From NCBI GenBank assembly GCA_030625465.1, contig DAOUQS010000104.1, positions 1 to 7,039 of the forward strand: a stretch of 7,039 bases of DNA, written 5' to 3'. The notes beneath the pieces are model-generated. The model was given only the letters and a program-made list of their open reading frames with translations, did no database searches and was not told the origin of the DNA. The DNA comes from Amylibacter sp. (GTDB lineage: Bacteria; Pseudomonadota; Alphaproteobacteria; Rhodobacterales; Rhodobacteraceae). Shown here piece by piece: positions 1 through 6,999 of this stretch. The translations under genes and the position numbers were made by a program. The stretch's first letter is position 1, and each line of letters starts with the position of its first letter.

Positions 1-2
1 CA

Positions 3-716
3 AAGCCCAAACAAACGCCCATTTTCATATTGGGGATGTCCCGGTCGGGCACGACTTTGGTTGAACAGATCATCTCTAGCCATTCAGATGTTTATGGTGC
101 CGGAGAGTTGAATTTCATCGGCCAGATCATAGAGCATATCAACCCGGATACCGGTGATTTACAAGATATCACGGCAGACAAAATTCGCACTGAATACTTC
201 AATAAAATTTCAAAGCTGGATACTGACAAACCTTTTATAACCGATAAAATGCCTGCAAACTTCAGGTGGGTTGGCTTTTTGGCACAGGCTTTCCCCGAAG
301 CAAAAATTATTCACACGAACCGCAACCCTGCCGCTGTTTGCTGGTCAAACTTCAAGCTTTATTTCCCCGCGAACGGCATGAAACATACTTTTGATATGGA
401 AGATATCGCGCGGTATTATGGGCTTTATCAAGATTTAATGAATTTCTGGCATAAGCAGTTTCCAAACAGAATTTATGATCTGAATTATGAAAAACTTACA
501 GAAAACCAACTTGAGGAAACCCAAAAACTTTTGTCCCATCTTGAATTGAACTGGCAGGATTCAGTTATGAATTTCCATAAAAATACCCGCAGTGTCGCCA
601 CCGCATCAAACCAGCAGGTGCGCAGTAAAATGTACAAAGGCAGTTCACAAGAGTGGGAGAAGTATCAGGAATACCTTAAGCCGATGCTTGATATCCTGAA
701 TACTTTACCTAGCTGA
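3..716 (+). CDS. Sulfotransferase (Sulfotransfer_3 type), C-terminal part, 5' end outside window
   Basis: The reading frame is open from the first bases and reads [22 protein letters not shown], so the gene begins upstream; 237 residues are visible. The TTG at 30 lies inside the conserved beta-strand before the nucleotide loop, so it is not a start. [10 protein letters not shown] is the 5'-phosphosulfate-binding loop, usually PRSGTT in this family. GAGELNF, then TDKMPANF, then [16 protein letters not shown] (the 3'-phosphate-binding segment with conserved Arg and Ser) follow in the order typical of PAPS-dependent sulfotransferases of the Sulfotransfer_3 family. Family members often carry N-terminal TPR repeats, which would lie off the left edge. 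The likely reaction is sulfate transfer from PAPS to an unknown glycan, peptide or small-molecule acceptor. Sample lines I counted are about 32-42% GC against roughly 48-63% in neighbouring genes, suggesting acquired DNA. It converges on the lysyl-tRNA synthetase gene with an 8-bp overlap and no terminator between them. Confidence 0.85.
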   Translation, partial: KPKQTPIFILGMSRSGTTLVEQIISSHSDVYGAGELNFIGQIIEHINPDTGDLQDITADKIRTEYFNKISKLDTDKPFITDKMPANFRWVGFLAQAFPEAKIIHTNRNPAAVCWSNFKLYFPANGMKHTFDMEDIARYYGLYQDLMNFWHKQFPNRIYDLNYEKLTENQLEETQKLLSHLELNWQDSVMNFHKNTRSVATASNQQVRSKMYKGSSQEWEKYQEYLKPMLDILNTLPS

Positions 717-2355
717 TCAATTCCCCTGCCAGACCGCTTTCGATCAAAGCCACTGTTTCAGGCACCCCGTAAAGTGCGATAAACCCGCCAAAACGCGGCC
801 CTTGGGATGCGCCCAGCAGCACCTCGTAAATTGCCTGAAACCAGTCTCGCAGATTGCCAAAGCCGTGGTTCTTGCCAACCGCAAAAACCAAAGCCTGTAA
901 ATCATCGGGTGTCGACAAAGCGTAACCGCTTAAATCCGTGTCCTTGCCCATATCCGCATTCTTCTTCTCAATCATCGCCTTGGCTACAGCAACATCGGCC
1001 AGTCCTGCCGCTAAATCTGCCAAAGCCGCGCGTTCCTGTTCATTGGCTGCGCGATACTTTTTCAAAGGCTTCACAAAATCATGGTAATAGCGCACGGCAA
1101 AGCCCGCAGCCGCATCCAAGGTCGGGTTTTTGTCGGGTGAGGCATCAGGCGCATATTTATTGATACACCCCCACATGGCTTCCTTGGTTTCAGCACTTGA
1201 AACAGACGCCACATTCAGCAACATCGCAAAAGGCACAACCATATCCGACTTTGGCACATCGGCCCCGTGAATATGATACACTGGATTGTTCAATCGTTGA
1301 CCCAAGTCCTGGGTCTCATAAGCGCGCAATTGCTGGTGATATTCATCCACCGCTTTCGGGATCACATCAAAATGCAACCGTTTTGCCGTGCGGGGCTTTT
1401 GGTACATGAAATAAGACAGACTTTCCGCCGATGCATAAGTCAGCCACTCATCTATCGAAATACCATTGCCTTTAGACTTTGAAATCTTCTCGCCGTTTTC
1501 ATCCAAAAACATCTCATATACATAATGCGCAGGTGCCGGCACGCCCAAAATCCGGCAAATCTTGTCATAGATATGCGTATTGGTGGAATGGTCTTTGCCG
1601 TACATTTCGAAATCCACACCCAAAGCGGCCCAACGTGCGCCAAAATCCGGCTTCCACTGCAATTTCACATTGCCACCGGTCACAGATGTGGTGATTTCGG
1701 TGCCATCTTCATCGTCAAACGTGATTGTCCCGTCCGCCGCATTCACTTCTTTCATCGGCACATAAAGCACCCGCCCCGTGGTCGGAGAGATCGGCAAGAA
1801 CAGGCTATAGGTCTGTTGCCGCTCTTCACGCAAAGACGCCAGCATCACGGCCATAATCTCATCGTATTTTTCCACACAACGCAACAACACCTTATCAAAC
1901 GCGCCAGAGCGGTAAAATTCGGTCGAACTATAAAAATCGTATTCAAACCCGAACGTATCCAGAAACCGCAACAGCATCGCGTTGTTATGCGCGCCAAAAC
2001 TATCATATTTTTCAAATGGATCAGGCACATCACTTAGCGGGCGTTGCAAATGGGCATCCAATGCGCGCGGGTTCGGGACATTCCCCGGCACCTTGCGCAT
2101 CCCGTCCAGATCATCGGAAAAACAGATCAATTTCGTCGGAATATCGGAAATCACCTCAAACGCACAACGGATCATCGTGGTACGTGCAACTTCACCAAAT
2201 GTCCCGATATGCGGCAGTCCTGAAGGGCCGTAACCGGTTTCGAACAGCACATAACCCTTCTCCGGCGCACCATTCTTGAACCGCTTCAACAGCTTGCGCG
2301 CCTCTTCAAAAGGCCAAGCTTTGGATTTCATCGCAAATTCGCGCAGTTCAGACAT
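709..2355 (-). CDS. lysS: Lysine--tRNA ligase, class I (LysRS1)
   Basis: Charges tRNA-Lys with lysine in the cytoplasm. The 548-residue product is of the class I, Rossmann-fold type otherwise typical of archaea and also found in alphaproteobacteria and spirochaetes; it is unrelated to the class II enzyme of E. coli. The HIGH-type signature is HIGT at residues 49-52, inside [19 protein letters not shown]. The KMSKS-type signature is KISKSKG at 290-296. [15 protein letters not shown] near the N-terminus and the helical C-terminal half (anticodon recognition) fit the family. Length is slightly above the roughly 520-residue norm. I keep the first ATG because the residues after it read like family N-termini, although the Shine-Dalgarno is weak. 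The gene is divergent from the TerB-family gene across 98 bp and converges with the sulfotransferase gene, so it appears monocistronic. Some annotations call the class I gene lysK. Confidence 0.95.
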   Translation of the reverse strand: MSELREFAMKSKAWPFEEARKLLKRFKNGAPEKGYVLFETGYGPSGLPHIGTFGEVARTTMIRCAFEVISDIPTKLICFSDDLDGMRKVPGNVPNPRALDAHLQRPLSDVPDPFEKYDSFGAHNNAMLLRFLDTFGFEYDFYSSTEFYRSGAFDKVLLRCVEKYDEIMAVMLASLREERQQTYSLFLPISPTTGRVLYVPMKEVNAADGTITFDDEDGTEITTSVTGGNVKLQWKPDFGARWAALGVDFEMYGKDHSTNTHIYDKICRILGVPAPAHYVYEMFLDENGEKISKSKGNGISIDEWLTYASAESLSYFMYQKPRTAKRLHFDVIPKAVDEYHQQLRAYETQDLGQRLNNPVYHIHGADVPKSDMVVPFAMLLNVASVSSAETKEAMWGCINKYAPDASPDKNPTLDAAAGFAVRYYHDFVKPLKKYRAANEQERAALADLAAGLADVAVAKAMIEKKNADMGKDTDLSGYALSTPDDLQALVFAVGKNHGFGNLRDWFQAIYEVLLGASQGPRFGGFIALYGVPETVALIESGLAGELIS

Positions 2356-2387
2356 GGTTTTTTTCCATCAATTTTATTTCGTCCCCT

Positions 2388-2416
2388 TCCCTATTGCCCC
2401 AAACGTGCAGGGTCAA
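2388..2416 (-). promoter_or_regulatory. Candidate sigma-70 promoter for the lysyl-tRNA synthetase gene
   Basis: On the minus strand TTGACC (2411-2416, -35 type) is followed after 17 bp by TAGGGA (2388-2393, a weak -10). The predicted RNA start near 2381 leaves a leader of about 25 nt. The -35 is good and the -10 poor, so this is only a reasonable candidate. It occupies the same bases as the candidate terB promoter on the other strand. Confidence 0.35.
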
Positions 2417-2422
2417 TATTGT
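2394..2422 (+). promoter_or_regulatory. Candidate sigma-70 promoter for the TerB-family gene
   Basis: TTGCCC (2394-2399) and TATTGT (2417-2422) are separated by 17 bp and match four of six consensus bases each. The predicted start is near 2429, about 25 nt before the ATG at 2454. Because the TTG of a longer in-frame reading (2394) is the -35 box itself, this promoter would exclude that longer start. Confidence 0.4.
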
Positions 2423-2438
2423 GAGACCTGAATTACAC

Positions 2439-2445
2439 AAGAGAG
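2439..2445 (+). promoter_or_regulatory. Ribosome binding site that sets the TerB-family start
   Basis: AAGAGAG lies 8 nt before the ATG at 2454. The alternative upstream TTG (2394) has no comparable purine-rich element, so this site favours the 140-residue product. Confidence 0.6.
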
Positions 2446-2453
2446 TCGACCAG

Positions 2454-2876
2454 ATGCCACAAATATCCACCCCATGGAGTCCTGAAGATGCTCTTGTTGC
2501 CATGATGATCGCCATGTCCGTATCAGATGAGGCGATGAAAACGCTGGAACTTCTGTCCATTGAACGCATCGTCAACAATCTGCCGGTTTTTGCCAACTAC
2601 GACATAGATCGTTTGAAAGTCGCTTCACAAACTGTGTTCGACCTGTTCGAGGAAGAAGACGGTCTTGATGCCCTTTTCGGTCTTGTCCGCGCGGCCCTGC
2701 CCGAAAAACTGTATGAAACAGCCTATGCGCTTTGCTGTGATGTAGCGGCCTCAGATGGTCGTTTGCGCGATGAAGAGCTGCGTTTCTTGCAAGAAACCCG
2801 CTACGAACTTAATCTGGATCGCTTGGGCACTGCCGCGATTGAACGCGGCGCACGGGCGCGGCATATGACAATATAA
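2454..2876 (+). CDS. TerB-family (tellurite resistance TerB-like) protein
   Basis: A 140-residue, mostly helical soluble protein without signal peptide or membrane segment. It resembles the short proteins annotated 'tellurite resistance TerB family' in Rhodobacterales. SPEDALVAMMIAMSVSDEAMKTLEL at about residues 9-33 and the YALCCDVAASDGRLRDEELRF stretch at about 91-111 look like the two related helical halves of the TerB fold. The acidic SDE and SDG(x)5EE positions correspond to the metal-associated acidic residues of TerB. No TerC, TerD or other ter gene is nearby, so a role in tellurite resistance should not be assumed; the cellular role is unknown. The start is the ATG at 2454, chosen from its ribosome binding site and because the N-terminal extension from the TTG at 2394 would be coded by promoter-like DNA. 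It is transcribed divergently from the lysyl-tRNA synthetase gene. Confidence 0.8.
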   Translation: MPQISTPWSPEDALVAMMIAMSVSDEAMKTLELLSIERIVNNLPVFANYDIDRLKVASQTVFDLFEEEDGLDALFGLVRAALPEKLYETAYALCCDVAASDGRLRDEELRFLQETRYELNLDRLGTAAIERGARARHMTI

Positions 2877-2897
2877 ATCGGCGCAATGACTACGCGC

Positions 2898-2949
2898 CCT
2901 GCCCCTAAGTGACCCGTTTTTCACAAGGCATTTAGGGGCAGGTCACTTA
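2898..2949. terminator. Overlapping inverted repeats between convergent genes; probable bidirectional terminator
   Basis: An 11-bp perfect inverted repeat, CCTGCCCCTAA (2898-2908) with TTAGGGGCAGG (2932-2942), has a 23-nt loop. A second perfect 9-bp pair, TAAGTGACC (2906-2914) with GGTCACTTA (2941-2949), overlaps it, and the two stems cross. A smaller GC hairpin, GGCGC/GCGCC at 2880-2884 and 2894-2898, precedes it. The position between convergent gene ends suggests transcription termination for both. Neither side has a proper U-tract, so a canonical intrinsic terminator is not shown. A short mobile-element remnant is the alternative. Confidence 0.5.
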
Positions 2950-2951
2950 CT

Positions 2952-3287
2952 TTATGCCTTCAACTGATCGTAACAATCCAGCGCCTTGGCGGCATACATC
3001 AATGACGGGCCACCACCCATCTGTATGGCCATGCCCAACACGTCAGCCACCTCTTCACGGCTGGCACCAATACGCACCAGTGCTTCGATGTGAAATCCGA
3101 TACACGCCTCGCAACGATCGGCAATCGCAATGCCCAACGCAACAAACTCCAATGTTTTAACATCCAGAACATTGCCGGTTTTCGCGGCTTTGCTTAACTC
3201 TCCGAAACCTTTTGCAACATCCGGGATCGCTTTGTTCAAGCTATGCAACTGGCTCCGCATTCCTGTATTGCTTGCTTTCCATTCCAT
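2952..3287 (-). CDS. Carboxymuconolactone decarboxylase / AhpD-like family protein
   Basis: A 111-residue, all-helical, single-domain protein of the CMD/AhpD superfamily. The motif E47-x11-C59-x2-C62-x3-H66 (in DRCEACIGFH) has the same spacing as the Glu118, Cys130, Cys133 and His137 of Mycobacterium tuberculosis AhpD, so a thiol-based peroxidase or disulfide-reductase activity is plausible. The histidine between the two cysteines of AhpD is alanine here, and there is one further cysteine near the C-terminus (C105). Such small proteins work as oligomers in the cytoplasm. The start is well supported by AAAGGA (minus strand, 3295-3300) 7 nt before the ATG. It lies 108 bp downstream of the SHMT-like gene in the same direction. 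I infer a role in redox or peroxide detoxification; true decarboxylase activity is unlikely because of the CxxC centre. Confidence 0.88.
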   Translation of the reverse strand: MEWKASNTGMRSQLHSLNKAIPDVAKGFGELSKAAKTGNVLDVKTLEFVALGIAIADRCEACIGFHIEALVRIGASREEVADVLGMAIQMGGGPSLMYAAKALDCYDQLKA

Positions 3288-3395
3288 GGGATATTCCTTT
3301 TAATTTTGTTAATTCTGTGTGTGTCCAAGACTAGATAACAGGATATTGCAGCCGATAAAATGGCAATTGTTCAGTTTCTTTAAAGGCCTATGCCC

Positions 3396-4715
3396 TTACA
3401 AAACATATCGCAAAGTCTGGAACTGGCCGCGTAGTTTTCGCACTTCGCCCGCAATGCTTTCAGGATCGTTTGATCGTAGCGCACGCGCGACCAGGGCGGC
3501 AATCGCATCCACATGATCAACAGTCACACCCCAGCGTACCAGCTCGGGGGTACCGAACCGCAAACCGTTCATATCACCCCCCGCGACCGTATCTATCGGC
3601 AATCCGATACCACACGCCAGAAAACCTGCCTTGCGCAGTTTTTTTGACGCCGCCTGTCCGCCGCCAAAACCCGCCGCTTCAAGCGCAAACTGATGCGACT
3701 GCGTAAAACCGTTGGCTTTTGCAAAGACCGGCAGGCCTTCACGATCCAACGCGGCGGCAAAGGCTTGCGCCACCGCAATCATTTCCACCGCATAATTCGC
3801 ACCATATGCGCGCCAATCCAGCATCGTCACTGCCAGTGCCGCTGATTTTGCCGCATCAAAATTCGCCGTCATTCCGGGAAAAGCAATTGCATCCAGACGC
3901 TTGGCAATGTCTGCGTCATTGGACACAATCAACCCACCCGCAGGGCCGCCAAGGCTTTTATAGGTGCTCATCGTCATCAAATGCGCGCCTTCCTGCAACG
4001 GATTTTTCCACGCGCGCCCCGCAATAATTCCACATTGGTGGGCCGCATCAAACATCACCTTCGCGCCCAGTTCATCTGCAATGGCACGTACTTCACGCAC
4101 AGGATGTTCAAACAGGTTCAAACTGCTGCCGATTGTAATCAATTTGGGGCGCAGCTTTTGCGCCAATGCCCGCAAGCCTTCAACATCCACCGTATAGCCG
4201 TCCGCATTCACAGGCGCATAAACCGTTTTCAGGCCGTAAAGCCCCGCACAACCCGCCACATGGTGCGTGACATGTCCGCCCACGCTGGCAGGGGGCGCAA
4301 TGATCGTATCGCCCGGCTTGCAAGTCGCCATAAAGCCGTAAAGGTTGGCAATCGCACCCGATGGCACACGAATTTCGGCAAATTCAGCATCAAAAACCTC
4401 GGCGCAAAGTGCGGCTGCAATCACCTCAATTTCCTCAATCGCCTCCAGCCCCATTTCGTATTTATCGCCGGGATAACCCAACGACGGGCGCGAGCCGATA
4501 CCACAAGACAACAAGGCCTCTGCCTTCGGGTTCATCACATTGGTGGCCGGGTTCAAATTGAAACACTCGGCTTCATGTATGTCGCGATTTCGCGCGACCA
4601 GCCCGTCAATCACCCCCGCAATATCCGCCGAGGATTGCTTTGCTGTGCGCGACGCAATCGTTTGCACAAGTTTTTCACAATGGGCCGGAACCCAGTCTCT
4701 GGATGTAAGGGACAT
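3396..4715 (-). CDS. PLP-dependent enzyme of the serine hydroxymethyltransferase fold (divergent GlyA paralogue)
   Basis: 439 residues from the ATG at 4715. The fold-type I features of SHMT are present: VPSGAIANLYGF (118-128), SVGGHVTHH (144-152), DAAH (223-226, Asp to the PLP ring nitrogen), MSTYKSLGGPAGG (249-261, K253 the Schiff-base lysine) and LRFGTPEL (385-392, R386 the substrate-carboxylate arginine). The canonical NKYAEGYPGKRYYGG segment is replaced here by SRPSLGYPGDKYEMG (75-89), so the positions of E. coli GlyA Tyr55, Glu57 and Tyr65 are Pro, Leu and Glu. It should bind PLP and an amino acid, but ordinary serine/THF hydroxymethyl transfer is doubtful; aldolase or alpha-substituted-serine chemistry is possible. 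A longer in-frame reading to 4769 overlaps the dacB end and is rejected, because CAGGAGT lies 6 nt before the chosen ATG. It follows dacB by 43 bp. Confidence 0.85.
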   Translation of the reverse strand: MSLTSRDWVPAHCEKLVQTIASRTAKQSSADIAGVIDGLVARNRDIHEAECFNLNPATNVMNPKAEALLSCGIGSRPSLGYPGDKYEMGLEAIEEIEVIAAALCAEVFDAEFAEIRVPSGAIANLYGFMATCKPGDTIIAPPASVGGHVTHHVAGCAGLYGLKTVYAPVNADGYTVDVEGLRALAQKLRPKLITIGSSLNLFEHPVREVRAIADELGAKVMFDAAHQCGIIAGRAWKNPLQEGAHLMTMSTYKSLGGPAGGLIVSNDADIAKRLDAIAFPGMTANFDAAKSAALAVTMLDWRAYGANYAVEMIAVAQAFAAALDREGLPVFAKANGFTQSHQFALEAAGFGGGQAASKKLRKAGFLACGIGLPIDTVAGGDMNGLRFGTPELVRWGVTVDHVDAIAALVARALRSNDPESIAGEVRKLRGQFQTLRYVL

Positions 4716-4720
4716 TTTCA

Positions 4721-4727
4721 ACTCCTG
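4721..4727 (-). promoter_or_regulatory. Strong ribosome binding site that sets the SHMT-like start
   Basis: On the minus strand GCAGGAGTTG precedes the ATG at 4715, with AGGAG 6 nt upstream. This shortens the product by 18 residues relative to the longest open frame and removes an overlap with the upstream gene. Confidence 0.8.
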
Positions 4728-4758
4728 CGTTAACCCAAGGTCGGGGTCATTAAGTTTG

Positions 4759-6228
4759 CTAACCGCCATAGGTCTGCACCCAGTGGCGTATCAACTGGTG
4801 CTGCATAACACGCGATTTGCGCGCCCATGCCCTGGCACCCGGCGGGCGTTCACGGTCTTTCTTGGCTATTTTAGCGCGTTTTTTCATATCCGCAGTAAAA
4901 ATTGCAAACACAAGCTTACGTCCATTCGGGCATGTCACATACCCCGCCAATGCACTGGCGAAATTCAACGTCCCGGTTTTCACCACGACCTTGGCACCCC
5001 CGATCGGGGCCTTTTTCCACTTTGCATTGCGCAAAGTAATGCCTTTCATAATAGGGCGCAACGGCCCATCCCATTTTGCGTTAGCCAAAAGACGCGCCAT
5101 TTCATAGGCCGAAATGCGGCTGTCCCCGCCCAACCCCGAATGATCCACAAACTTGGCACCCTGCACACCATATTGCGCTTCCAGCCACTTGGTCATCGCC
5201 CGCGCGGAACCCCGTAAAGAGTTGGCGGACTTCCCGCGCTTAACAGTTGCATTCATCCCCAAAGTTTCCGCCGTCATATTCGTTGAGTATTTTATCATCG
5301 CCTTTGATAAAGCCAGAATACTGCCACTTTCCCAAACCGCTATATTATGGCCCGAAACCGACTTTTCCGTCACTTTGTGCTTGGGCATACGAATGCCGTT
5401 CAGCGCAGCAACCGCACGAAAAACCTCACCAGCGTAATCCGCAGGATAGCGCACAGGTAACCAGCGGCTACCACCCTTTCCAAGGGCAGATTGTGCCACC
5501 GTCCAGCGATCAGCACCCTGAACAGACTTGTAAGTGAACACCGGCAGATTGCGTTTCTTCACGGCTATTTTTATTCCAAACACCTCGGGCGCATATTTTT
5601 TAGCTTGCGCCAGCATAGATAAAGCATAGCCCTTCGCACCGCGCCTCCATTGAAAATAAACCCGGTTGAAATTCAAATTGATGCCGTGGATTGTCGGGTT
5701 ATACCCCACATGATCCAGCTGGTCCGGATCGATTTGGCGTTGATACGGCAATGTCCCCGCATAAACATAGAACTTGCCGCGCACCGCATTCACACCGCGC
5801 AGCTTCAACTGTTCCGCCAACGAACCCAACGCATCGGTATCCAGTCGGGGATCACCGGCACCCTGCAAAATCAGATCACCATTCAAAACGCCGTTTTCAA
5901 TCGGCCCGGTGGCAAGAAGCCGTGTCTTGAATGTTGTTGTGGCCCCCAGTGCGGATAGCGCATAAAGCGCTGTTGCGGCCTTGGTCACACTTGCCGGCGG
6001 CAGGCTTTTATCCCCGTTATAGCTTTCCAGAACTTGTCCGGTTACCGCATCCATCACAACAATACTTTTACTGCCCGACAACCCTGCCGCTTGGGCAATA
6101 AGCTTCACGAATTTACTTATTTTCAACTCTTGTGCCGCAAGCTGTGAAGCAGGCAGGGCCAGTGTTGCCAAGACCAATGTCAGGAATATGCGCCTGCTTG
6201 GTTTCTTTAGGAAATCAAATGCTGTCAT
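4759..6228 (-). CDS. dacB: D-alanyl-D-alanine carboxypeptidase/endopeptidase, PBP4 type (peptidase family S13)
   Basis: A periplasmic penicillin-binding protein that trims the terminal D-Ala from peptidoglycan stem peptides and may cut D-Ala-mDAP crosslinks. The 489-residue product has the three active-site motifs in order: S80-V-T-K83 (nucleophile and lysine, in PPASVTKAATALYAL), S315-T-N317 and K417-T-G419. The long insert between the first two motifs is typical of S13 rather than S11 enzymes. The N-terminus is an export signal: KKPSRR, then a hydrophobic stretch IFLTLVLATLALPA, with likely cleavage near LAA-QE at about 32-34. Its SRRIFL core matches the twin-arginine pattern S-R-R-x-F-L, so Tat export is possible. 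The C-terminus is very basic (KKRAKIAKKDRERPPGARAWARK) and may bind the cell wall. AAGG lies 7 nt before the ATG. The gene starts 44 bp after nadD and probably shares its transcript. Confidence 0.95.
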   Translation of the reverse strand: MTAFDFLKKPSRRIFLTLVLATLALPASQLAAQELKISKFVKLIAQAAGLSGSKSIVVMDAVTGQVLESYNGDKSLPPASVTKAATALYALSALGATTTFKTRLLATGPIENGVLNGDLILQGAGDPRLDTDALGSLAEQLKLRGVNAVRGKFYVYAGTLPYQRQIDPDQLDHVGYNPTIHGINLNFNRVYFQWRRGAKGYALSMLAQAKKYAPEVFGIKIAVKKRNLPVFTYKSVQGADRWTVAQSALGKGGSRWLPVRYPADYAGEVFRAVAALNGIRMPKHKVTEKSVSGHNIAVWESGSILALSKAMIKYSTNMTAETLGMNATVKRGKSANSLRGSARAMTKWLEAQYGVQGAKFVDHSGLGGDSRISAYEMARLLANAKWDGPLRPIMKGITLRNAKWKKAPIGGAKVVVKTGTLNFASALAGYVTCPNGRKLVFAIFTADMKKRAKIAKKDRERPPGARAWARKSRVMQHQLIRHWVQTYGG

Positions 6229-6272
6229 AGTACGACCTTAACCAAAGCCGGACAGGCTAATCAACAGCCCGT

Positions 6273-6866
6273 TCACCATTCACCACGGTTTCTGATCTCG
6301 CTTGATGAAATATCCATCATTGGCCCGTTCAACAGGCTCCAGCAAGGGGCTTGTTTAAACGGCAATGCAATCGAGCTGCCCGCCGGTAAACGATAGCGTG
6401 CATAACGCCGCGCCGTCGGCGATCCGCCGGCCAGTACCTGTTCCTCGGGTCGGGCCAATACGCCTATCGGCACCATCTGCATTATGTCATTCCAGCGGTC
6501 CCATTTATGAAATGACACCAGATTATCCGCCCCCATCAGCCAGACAAAGCGCACGCCGGTATATAATTCCTGTAACCGTTCCAGAGTTTCCGCAGTGTAG
6601 CGCGTCCCAAGTTTACGTTCCAGATCCGTGACTTTGATACGCGGATGCGCGACCAGTGCATGACACGCCGCCATGCGTTTTTCCAAAGGGGCGGGGCCGT
6701 GCGCCTTCAATGGATTTCCCGGCGATACCAGCCACCAGACCTGATCCAGACCAAATTCCTTCAAAGCCCAATGCGAGATATGCAAGTGCCCTGCATGCGG
6801 CGGGTCAAAAGAACCACCAAGCAAACCCACCCTTAAACCCCGAGGTGCAAAAGGCATCTGTTGCAT
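6273..6866 (-). CDS. nadD: Nicotinate-nucleotide adenylyltransferase
   Basis: Joins ATP and nicotinate mononucleotide to deamido-NAD in NAD synthesis. The 197-residue protein has the nucleotidyltransferase signature GLLGGSFDPPHAGH (residues 14-27, with HAGH as the HxGH motif), WWLVSPGNPLK (44-54), RYTAETL (89-95), WLMGADNL (109-116) and the C-terminal ISSSEIRNR (186-194, equivalent to ISSTxIR). Length is normal. I start at the ATG at 6866 because AGGGA lies 5 nt before it. The in-frame GTG at 6932 would add 22 atypical residues and overlaps the TATAAT promoter element, and the ATG three codons further in has no nearby Shine-Dalgarno. It is the first gene of the minus-strand run nadD, dacB, SHMT-like, CMD-family. 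The pairing of nadD with dacB is probably transcriptional convenience rather than a shared pathway. Confidence 0.95.
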   Translation of the reverse strand: MQQMPFAPRGLRVGLLGGSFDPPHAGHLHISHWALKEFGLDQVWWLVSPGNPLKAHGPAPLEKRMAACHALVAHPRIKVTDLERKLGTRYTAETLERLQELYTGVRFVWLMGADNLVSFHKWDRWNDIMQMVPIGVLARPEEQVLAGGSPTARRYARYRLPAGSSIALPFKQAPCWSLLNGPMMDISSSEIRNRGEW

Positions 6867-6871
6867 GGGTA

Positions 6872-6876
6872 TCCCT
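6872..6876 (-). promoter_or_regulatory. Ribosome binding site that sets the nadD start
   Basis: AGGGA on the minus strand is 5 nt before the ATG at 6866. This supports a 197-residue NadD over the longer GTG-initiated frame. Confidence 0.6.
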
Positions 6877-6923
6877 ACTTTAACTTCATCATGGATGTAC
6901 GCACATTTTCTTAATCTTACAAC

Positions 6924-6929
6924 ATTATA
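6924..6929 (-). promoter_or_regulatory. Consensus -10 element upstream of nadD
   Basis: A perfect TATAAT on the minus strand would give an RNA start near 6917 and a leader of about 50 nt. At 16-18 bp further upstream there is no good -35 hexamer (TACAAT or similar), and no TG extension at the right place. The promoter may therefore be activator-dependent or weak. Confidence 0.5.
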
Positions 6930-6999
6930 CACAACACATACCCGATATTGTAGAACATGTACCCCTTATTAACCCTATGCGAACATGGGCTTGCGTTCA

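Noticed and set aside
1525..2037. 170-codon open frame on the + strand inside the lysyl-tRNA synthetase gene
   Set aside because: It is an antisense shadow with a His/Arg/Gln-rich low-information translation.
2356..2363. T-run between the lysS start and the spacer as a terminator
   Set aside because: There is no GC-rich hairpin beside it, and it lies within the leader of lysS (A-run on the coding strand).
2348..2596. 82-codon open frame on the - strand overlapping lysS and terB starts
   Set aside because: It crosses the shared promoter spacer and the terB coding sequence in the wrong strand, and it has no domain signal.
3288..3395. Promoter or small gene in the 108-bp gap upstream of the CMD-family gene
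   Set aside because: TTGGAC- and TTGCCA-like hexamers are present, but no acceptable -10 sits at the right distance and no open frame with a start is seen. Only the ribosome binding site near 3295-3300 is convincing.
3981..4733. 250-codon open frame on the + strand opposite the SHMT-like gene
   Set aside because: It is antisense to a well-supported enzyme gene, its translation is Arg/His/Cys-rich with no recognisable motif, and it has no clear ribosome binding site.
4540..5217. 225-codon open frame on the + strand across the dacB and SHMT-like genes
   Set aside because: It overlaps the C-terminal coding part of dacB on the opposite strand, and its translation shows no family features.
6867..6932. 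N-terminal extension of NadD from a GTG at 6932
   Set aside because: The GTG abuts the perfect TATAAT, the added residues do not resemble NadD N-termini, and the ATG at 6866 has a well-placed AGGGA.
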